DNA of 10,016 nucleotides, taken from assembly GCA_017860555.1 (NCBI GenBank), contig JAGDMJ010000083.1:1-10016 (forward strand), read 5' to 3'. The notes below the pieces were generated by a model. It saw only the letters and a program-made list of their open reading frames with translations, did no database searches and had not been told where the DNA came from. The position numbers and the translations under genes are program-made. The stretch comes from Bacteroidota bacterium (GTDB taxonomy: Bacteria > Bacteroidota > Ignavibacteria > UBA10030 > UBA6906). The number at the start of each line of letters is the position of its first letter. Within the stretch, counting starts at the first letter, position 1. This document shows, one piece after another, positions 5,621 to 10,016 of the stretch.

Positions 5621-6034
5621 ATGGATAAAACAAAACGGAAGTACGAAACCACGTTTATCGTGAACGCATCGCTCGATGACACGCAGGTCGACAGCGTCAT
5701 CGGACGCGTGCAGGACACCATTACGAAGAACGGCGGCACCATCGCCGCCATCAACAAATGGGGACGGAAGCGACTCTCGTACCCCATCAACAAAAAGACC
5801 AACGGGTTCTACGTCAATATCGAGTTTGACGCTCCCGGAACAGTTCTGGCCCTGCTGGAGCGCTCATTTCAGCTGGATGAAATGATCCTCCGCTATCTCA
5901 CGATCGTGCTGGACCGCAAGGCGCTCAAAGCCCGTGCGGCAGCCGCCGTGCCTCCGGCACCGAAAGAGGAGCCGGCCCCGGTGCCTGCCCGTGAGCCCCT
6001 GTTCGCCGAACCGAAAGACGAAAAGAAATCCTAA
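5621..6034 (+). CDS. rpsF: 30S ribosomal protein S6
   Basis: Small-subunit protein that binds 16S rRNA as a heterodimer with S18. It has 137 residues. The ferredoxin-like core is about 1-103: KYETTFIVNASLDD (7-20), NGGTIAAINKWGRKRLSYPI (37-56), GFYVNIEFDAP (62-72) and RYLTIVLD (91-98). A tail of about 34 residues rich in Ala, Pro, Glu and Lys follows, longer than in E. coli-type tails without their modification sites being evident. The start is ATG 5621, supported by AAAGGGAGG (5606-5614). The reading frame stays open further upstream but without coding character. The stop overlaps the rpsR ribosome binding site, so rpsF and rpsR are probably coupled. Confidence 0.96.
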   Translation: MDKTKRKYETTFIVNASLDDTQVDSVIGRVQDTITKNGGTIAAINKWGRKRLSYPINKKTNGFYVNIEFDAPGTVLALLERSFQLDEMILRYLTIVLDRKALKARAAAAVPPAPKEEPAPVPAREPLFAEPKDEKKS

Positions 6035-6038
6035 GGAG
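6033..6038 (+). promoter_or_regulatory. rpsR ribosome binding site overlapping the rpsF stop
   Basis: AAGGAG begins within the rpsF TAA stop (6032-6034) and lies 10 bases before a GTG codon at 6049. No ATG is nearby in that frame, so this site decides the GTG start of rpsR and suggests coupled synthesis of S6 and S18. Confidence 0.75.
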
Positions 6039-6048
6039 ACCGACGACC

Positions 6049-6312
6049 GTGATTACGCCACGAAAGCCCCGACGCGACAAAGAAAACCAGATCCCGCGGA
6101 AAAAACGTACCTGCCGGTTCTGCGACGCGAAAGACATATACATTGACTACAAAGACGAGAAGCGGTTGCAACGCTTTGTGACCGAGCAGGGGAAGATCAT
6201 CCCGAAGCGAATCACCGGGACCTGCGCCAAGCATCAACGCCAGCTTGTCCAGGCCATCAAGCGCGCCCGGCATCTGGCACTTCTGCCGTTCGTCTCTGAC
6301 AGCATCCGTTAG
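6049..6312 (+). CDS. rpsR: 30S ribosomal protein S18
   Basis: Partner of S6 on the small-subunit platform. It has 87 residues and a GTG start supported by AAGGAG 10 bases upstream. The core reads YIDYKDEKRLQRFVTEQGKI (31-50), then IPKRITGTCAKHQRQLVQAI (51-70) and KRARHLALLPF (71-81). CRFC (Cys22, Cys25) with CAKH (Cys59, His62) gives four potential zinc ligands, so this looks like the zinc-binding (C+) form; many bacteria have a zinc-free S18. It lies 14 bases after rpsF and 18 before rplI. No ssb gene sits between rpsF and rpsR, unlike in several other phyla including Firmicutes. Confidence 0.96.
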   Translation: MITPRKPRRDKENQIPRKKRTCRFCDAKDIYIDYKDEKRLQRFVTEQGKIIPKRITGTCAKHQRQLVQAIKRARHLALLPFVSDSIR

Positions 6313-6330
6313 TCCAAGGAGAGGAAATCC

Positions 6331-6774
6331 ATGAAAGTCATTTTACGCAAAGAACAGGACAAACTGGGACAGGTTGGCGCTGTCGTTGACGTGAAAGACG
6401 GATACGCGCGGAACTATCTGATCCCCAAAGGGATCGCCTATCCCGCCAGCGAAGGAAGCATGCGGGTGCTGACGGAAGAGAAAAAGCAGGCCGAGCGCCG
6501 CTCCACCAAAGAGCTCAAGGCGAACGAGAAACTTGCCACCGAACTCGAGAAGCTCTCCGTCACCATCAAGATGAAGGTGGGCGAAGACGAGAAACTCTTC
6601 GGCTCCGTCACCTCGCAGATGATCGCCGACGCGGTGAAGGAAAAAGGGTTCGATATCGACAAGCGTATTATTGAGCTTCCGGAGCCAATCAAGGCCCTCG
6701 GGATCTACACTGTCGACGTCAAGCTCCATCAGAATGTTACCGGCAAGGTGAAAGTATGGGTCGTCCGCGAGTAA
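6331..6774 (+). CDS. rplI: 50S ribosomal protein L9
   Basis: Large-subunit protein bound at the base of the L1 stalk, affecting frame maintenance. It has 147 residues, the usual length. The N-terminal domain (1-52) shows MKVILRKEQDKLGQVGAVVD and the signature VKDGYARNYLIPKGIAYPAS (21-40). The connecting helix (about 45-76) is charged (EEKKQAERRSTKELKANEK). The C-terminal domain (about 77-147) includes KLFGSVTSQMIADAVKEKGF (87-106) and IKALGIYTVDVKLHQNVTGK (119-138). The start is supported by AAGGAG (6316-6321), 9 bases before ATG. It is the last gene of the prs-to-rplI run and is followed by a strong terminator. Confidence 0.97.
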   Translation: MKVILRKEQDKLGQVGAVVDVKDGYARNYLIPKGIAYPASEGSMRVLTEEKKQAERRSTKELKANEKLATELEKLSVTIKMKVGEDEKLFGSVTSQMIADAVKEKGFDIDKRIIELPEPIKALGIYTVDVKLHQNVTGKVKVWVVRE

Positions 6775-6845
6775 TTCTCTCGCGGGCTTTCCGGTCCCGG
6801 TAATCTGAAGGCGTTCGAGCCCTTCCAAGGCATAGACCAGACTCT

Positions 6846-6892
6846 CTCCGGGTTTCACCGAAGCTCTTCGGTGGATCCCGGAGTCGTTTTTT
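6846..6892 (+). terminator. intrinsic terminator of the prs-rplI operon
   Basis: A two-part stem ends in a T-run. CTCCGGG (6846-6852) pairs with CCCGGAG (6877-6883); after a TTT/GAT internal loop, CACCGAA (6856-6862) pairs with TTCGGTG (6867-6873) around a GCTC loop. TTTTTT follows at 6887-6892. This is a strong rho-independent terminator 71 bases after the rplI stop. Confidence 0.88.
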
Positions 6893-6899
6893 GGTGTGG

Positions 6900-6917
6900 A
6901 GGCACAGGGTGCCTTTT
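6900..6917 (+). terminator. possible second, weaker terminator
   Basis: AGGCAC (6900-6905) pairs with GTGCCT (6909-6914) around a three-base AGG loop, and the run TTTT (6914-6917) follows. The stem is short, but its place directly behind the main terminator suggests a backup stop. Confidence 0.4.
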
Positions 6918-7009
6918 CTGTCGGCATCACAGTGAGGAATTCCGGGCGCAGCCGGGATGAAATCGTATTCGCTGAATTACTCAACGGTTACGAGCTGAAA
7001 TGCTCTATC

Positions 7010-7038
7010 TTGACTTTTTGCGCCGAAGGCCATATAAT
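7010..7038 (+). promoter_or_regulatory. strong sigma-70-type promoter of korAB
   Basis: TTGACT (7010-7015) and TATAAT (7033-7038) are separated by exactly 17 bases, matching 11 of 12 consensus positions. Transcription would start near 7045, leaving a leader of about 139 bases before korA. The element lies between the terminators and korA in a locally AT-rich stretch. Confidence 0.75.
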
Positions 7039-7044
7039 TAAGAG

Positions 7045-7183
7045 ATATTTGAAAAGATTTCTTTCCAGACCGATCTGAAGCGGGTGGATCACCAGTACCG
7101 GCGCTCCGTACGGAGACCCCTCCCCATCGTTACCACGCCTGGACCTGTTTCACGGTAACTCGTTAGCGAAAGCAAAAACTATC
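7045..7183 (+). promoter_or_regulatory. long, probably structured korA 5' leader
   Basis: No gene is seen here. Possible hairpins are GGTG-GAT-CACC (7083-7093), the perfect 12-bp palindrome CTCCGTACGGAG (7104-7115), and GTTACC (7129-7134) pairing with GGTAAC (7154-7159) across a 19-base loop. No AGGAGG-like ribosome binding site precedes the korA ATG; the last bases are A-rich (AAAGCAAAAACTATC). A cis-acting RNA or post-transcriptional control is possible, but no known riboswitch class was recognised. Confidence 0.4.
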
Positions 7184-9028
7184 ATGGCAAAAGAAGTTAA
7201 GACCCTCGAAGATGTCACCATCCGCTTCGCAGGAGATTCCGGCGACGGGATGCAGTTGACAGGGACGCAATTCACGAATACGGTTGCCTCACTCGGCAAT
7301 GACCTCAGCACACTGCCCGATTACCCTGCGGAAATCCGCGCTCCTGCGGGAACCACCTACGGCGTGAGCGGTTTTCAGGTGCGGTTCGGGAGCACCGACA
7401 TCCTGACGCCGGGAGACACGTGTGACGTGCTTGTGGCCATGAACCCGGCCGCGCTCGTCACCAATTTGAAGTTGCTGCGCAAGGGAGGCATCATCATCGT
7501 CAACGAGGATGCGTTCATCGACAAGAATCTGAAGCTTGCCGGGCTCCCGCAGAATCCCCTGGAGGACGAATCACTGTCCGGGTACCTGGTCCATCGTATC
7601 GCCATCGGCCGCCTTACCGCCAACGCCCTGGCCGACATGAATCTTTCCCAGCGGTTCGTGGACAAGACCAAGAACTTCTTCGCGCTCGGACTCATGTACT
7701 GGATGTACAACAGGCAGCTGGATCAGTCGATCAAGTTCATCGAAGAGAAATTCGGCGGGAAAGATCCCCAGGTAGCCGAGGCGAATCTCCGCGTCTTGAA
7801 GGCCGGGTACAACTACGGCGATACGACCGAGATCTTCACAACGCGCTTTGAGGTGAAGCCGGCCAAACTTCCCCCCGGAAAATACCGGAACATCATGGGG
7901 AACGTCGCGACCGCACTCGGGCTGATCGCCGCGGCAAACAAAGCGGGACTCCAGCTCTTCCTCGGGAGCTACCCGATCACACCTGCAAGCGACATTCTGC
8001 ACGAGTTGTCGAGGTACAAGGAATTTGGCGTCAAGACGTTCCAGGCGGAAGACGAGATCGCAGCGGTCTGCGCTGCCATCGGCGCATCCTATGCCGGTGC
8101 GCTTGGCGCAACCACCACCAGCGGGCCCGGGCTCGCATTGAAGACCGAAGCCATCGGCCTTGCCGTGATGCTTGAGCTCCCGCTCGTTGTGGTCAATGTC
8201 CAACGCGGCGGCCCGAGCACCGGACTGCCAACCAAGACCGAACAGGCAGATTTGCTGCAGGCGGTCCAGGGCAGGAACGGCGAAGCGCCACTTTGCGTCC
8301 TCGCGGCCGCTTCCCCCGCCGATTGCTTCGGATCCGTCTACGAGGCTTCCCGGATCGCCATCAAGTTCATGACTCCGGTCATTTGCCTCACGGACGGTTA
8401 CCTGGGTAACGGTTCGGAACCCTGGCTGATACCGAACGCGAGCGAGCTGGCTCCGATACCGGTGACGTTTGCCAAAGAAGCCGCGACGTTCCAACCTTAC
8501 GCGCGCGACGAGAAGACACTCTCGCGCCCGTGGGCAATCCCGGGCACACCCGGGCTCGAGCATCGCATCGGCGGCCTGGAGAAACAGGATATCACCGGCA
8601 ACATCAGTTACGATCCTGACAACCATGACCACATGGTCAAACTGCGCGCCGAAAAGATCGAACGCATTGCCAATGACATTCCTTTACAGGAGGTCGAGGG
8701 GGATCAGGAAGGCAAACTGCTCGTGGTCGGCTGGGGCGGCACCTACGGCTCCATCCGGAGCGCGGTGAGCGCCGCCCGTGCACGAGGGCTCTCCGTTTCC
8801 CATGCGCATCTGCGCTACCTGAATCCTTTCCCGCGCAACCTGGGAGAGATCCTCTATCGGTTCGAGCACGTTCTCGTGCCCGAGATCAACAACGGCCAGC
8901 TCATCAAGCTCCTGCGGGCGAAATATCTGGTGAAGGCCGTTCCGTTCAACAAGATCAAGGGATTGCCTCTCCGGTCGGAAGAGATCGAGGACGCTATTGA
9001 CTCAATTTTGGGAGGCGATCATGCCTGA
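7184..9028 (+). CDS. korA: 2-oxoacid:ferredoxin oxidoreductase, fused gamma-alpha subunit (probably 2-oxoglutarate)
   Basis: With KorB, catalyses CoA-dependent oxidative decarboxylation of a 2-oxoacid with ferredoxin as acceptor, or the reverse carboxylation. It has 614 residues. The N-terminal gamma domain (about 10-190) begins VTIRFAGDSGDGMQLTG (11-27) and includes PAEIRAPAGTTYGVSGFQVR (48-67). The alpha pyrimidine-binding domain starts near 238, with the substrate-site motif YPITPAS (263-269), FQAEDEIAAVCAAIGASYAG (286-305) and VQRGGPSTGLPTKTEQADLL (339-358). The transketolase C-terminal-like domain is about 510-600 (LLVVGWGGTYGSIRSA). ATG 7184 fits the family N-terminus although no ribosome binding site is seen. 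The stop overlaps korB by 8 bases. Assignment to 2-oxoglutarate rather than pyruvate rests on general resemblance to KorA and is less certain than the family call. Confidence 0.93.
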   Translation: MAKEVKTLEDVTIRFAGDSGDGMQLTGTQFTNTVASLGNDLSTLPDYPAEIRAPAGTTYGVSGFQVRFGSTDILTPGDTCDVLVAMNPAALVTNLKLLRKGGIIIVNEDAFIDKNLKLAGLPQNPLEDESLSGYLVHRIAIGRLTANALADMNLSQRFVDKTKNFFALGLMYWMYNRQLDQSIKFIEEKFGGKDPQVAEANLRVLKAGYNYGDTTEIFTTRFEVKPAKLPPGKYRNIMGNVATALGLIAAANKAGLQLFLGSYPITPASDILHELSRYKEFGVKTFQAEDEIAAVCAAIGASYAGALGATTTSGPGLALKTEAIGLAVMLELPLVVVNVQRGGPSTGLPTKTEQADLLQAVQGRNGEAPLCVLAAASPADCFGSVYEASRIAIKFMTPVICLTDGYLGNGSEPWLIPNASELAPIPVTFAKEAATFQPYARDEKTLSRPWAIPGTPGLEHRIGGLEKQDITGNISYDPDNHDHMVKLRAEKIERIANDIPLQEVEGDQEGKLLVVGWGGTYGSIRSAVSAARARGLSVSHAHLRYLNPFPRNLGEILYRFEHVLVPEINNGQLIKLLRAKYLVKAVPFNKIKGLPLRSEEIEDAIDSILGGDHA

Positions 9029-10016
9029 TACGGTCGAAAAGCAAGCGGCAGCAGCGGCAAAACTCACCATCAAGGACTTTCAGTCCGATCAGGACATCCG
9101 CTGGTGCCCGGGGTGCGGAGACTATTCGATCCTCGCACAGGTCCAGCGGGTCTTTCCCGAGTTCGCGCACAAGAAAGAGAACTATGTCGCCGTCTCCGGC
9201 ATCGGATGCTCCAGCCGGTTTCCCTACTACATGGACGTATACGGCATCCACGGCATCCACGGCCGCGCACCGGCAATCGCCAGCGGAGTGAAGCTGACAA
9301 ACCCTGCCCTCGACGTCTGGGTGGCAACAGGCGATGGCGACGGGCTCAGCATCGGCGGCAACCATATGATCCACATGTTGCGCAGGAATCTCAACATCAA
9401 GGTGCTCCTGTTCAACAACCAGATCTATGGCCTGACGAAGGGACAGTTCTCCCCTACCTCAGTGCTGGGACAGATCACAAAGTCGACGCCCATGGGCGTG
9501 ATCGATTCTCCGTTCATTCCGGTTTCGCTGGCACTCGGTGCCGGTGCCACGCTGGTAGCGCGGACCATGGACCGCGATCCAAAACACCTCCAGGAGATGG
9601 TCCGGCGGGCAGAACAGCACCATGGGTCCGCGTTCCTCGAGATCTATCAGAACTGCAACGTGTTCAACGATGGAGCATTTTTCCAGTTCACGGAGAAGGA
9701 AACCCGCGAAGAGAACGTCGTCTACCTGGAACATGGCAAGCCGTTGCTCTTCGGCAAGAACCAATCCAGGGGAATCCGCCTGAACGGCTTTACGCCGGAA
9801 GCCGTCGATATGACCGGCGGGACGTGGTCCGCTTCGGATCTGCTCGTACACAACGAGCACGATTCGACTCTTGCCTTCATCCTGGCAAACATGATTCATA
9901 ACCCCGGACTGCCGCGGGCCATGGGCATCTTTGTTTCCCTGCAGCGGCCGACATTCGAGGAACTGATGACAAATCAGATCGCCAGGGCGAAAAGCAAGAA
10001 AGGGGATGGCGACCTG
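9021..10016 (+). CDS. korB: 2-oxoacid:ferredoxin oxidoreductase beta subunit, 3' end cut
   Basis: TPP- and [4Fe-4S]-containing catalytic partner of KorA. The frame is open for 332 codons to the window edge; family members are about 340 residues, so only a few are missing. WCPGCGDYSIL (28-38) supplies Cys29 and Cys32, GIGCSSRFPYY (60-70) Cys63 and NCNVFND (211-217) Cys212, the usual four cluster ligands. The TPP/Mg site is GDGDGLSIGGNH (104-115) with FNNQIYGLTKGQFSPTS (131-147). GGGAGG (9010-9015) lies 5 bases before the ATG, inside the end of korA, and the genes overlap by 8 bases, which suggests coupled one-to-one synthesis. The N-terminus carries a short Ala-rich extension (about 1-15). Confidence 0.95.
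   Translation, partial: MPDTVEKQAAAAAKLTIKDFQSDQDIRWCPGCGDYSILAQVQRVFPEFAHKKENYVAVSGIGCSSRFPYYMDVYGIHGIHGRAPAIASGVKLTNPALDVWVATGDGDGLSIGGNHMIHMLRRNLNIKVLLFNNQIYGLTKGQFSPTSVLGQITKSTPMGVIDSPFIPVSLALGAGATLVARTMDRDPKHLQEMVRRAEQHHGSAFLEIYQNCNVFNDGAFFQFTEKETREENVVYLEHGKPLLFGKNQSRGIRLNGFTPEAVDMTGGTWSASDLLVHNEHDSTLAFILANMIHNPGLPRAMGIFVSLQRPTFEELMTNQIARAKSKKGDGDL

Noticed and set aside
6896..7078. 60-codon small open frame between the terminators and korA
   Set aside because: It spans the second terminator and the korAB promoter, has no ribosome binding site and no recognisable similarity.
7571..8632. 353-codon open frame antisense to korA
   Set aside because: Lies wholly inside korA, whose motifs are continuous here; typical mirror frame.
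9104..9901. 265-codon + strand frame overlapping korB
   Set aside because: It is an out-of-frame reading of korB, which carries the full set of cysteine ligands and TPP motifs in its own frame.
1..10016. tRNA or rRNA genes, CRISPR arrays, insertion sequences, prophage or defence genes
   Set aside because: No regularly spaced repeats, transposase-like proteins, terminal inverted repeats or tRNA-like cloverleaf sequences were seen; the gaps between genes are short and accounted for.

Overview
The window is a compact stretch of bacterial chromosome made almost entirely of conserved housekeeping genes. GC content looks to be in the high fifties by eye. The taxon is inferred from gene content and order: a long RecX with an extra N-terminal domain; the order prs, CTC-type L25, pth, S6, S18, L9; and a two-subunit 2-oxoacid:ferredoxin oxidoreductase with gamma fused to alpha. 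Together these suggest the Bacteroidota/Ignavibacteriota/Chlorobiota (FCB) branch, perhaps an uncultured Ignavibacteria-like lineage. A phylogeny would be needed to settle this.

Layout. Bases 1-372 hold the 3' part of thpR, followed closely by recA (400-1536) and recX (1644-2294), a recombination cassette on the + strand. A lone biotin-transporter S component, bioY, lies on the - strand (2403-2978) and converges on recX. The bioY-prs interval (2979-3233) is divergent and carries promoter-like sequences in both directions plus a perfect 14-bp palindrome in front of prs. From 3234 to 6774 runs a tight six-gene + strand run, prs-rplY-pth-rpsF-rpsR-rplI. It covers PRPP supply, 5S rRNA-binding L25, peptidyl-tRNA recycling and ribosomal proteins S6, S18 and L9, and it ends at a clear intrinsic terminator with a weaker one behind it. 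After a near-consensus sigma-70-type promoter and a long, probably structured leader, korA (7184-9028) and korB (9021 to the window end) encode a ferredoxin-dependent 2-oxoacid oxidoreductase. The two genes overlap by 8 bases, and korB is cut just before its expected stop.

How they fit together. The blocks are functionally separate. RecA/RecX form a recombinase-modulator pair. The prs-to-rplI run couples nucleotide precursor supply to translation. KorAB links central carbon oxidation (or reductive carboxylation) to low-potential ferredoxin, with TPP and a [4Fe-4S] cluster in the beta subunit.

I found no sign of a novel multi-gene system, mobile element, CRISPR array or defence island. The observations worth a second look are regulatory or structural: a LexA-box-like palindrome touching the recA Shine-Dalgarno, a palindrome overlapping the presumed prs promoter, a GCTGG-rich degenerate inverted repeat between recX and bioY, structured leaders before rpsF and korA, and shared disordered C-terminal tails on RecA, L25 and S6.
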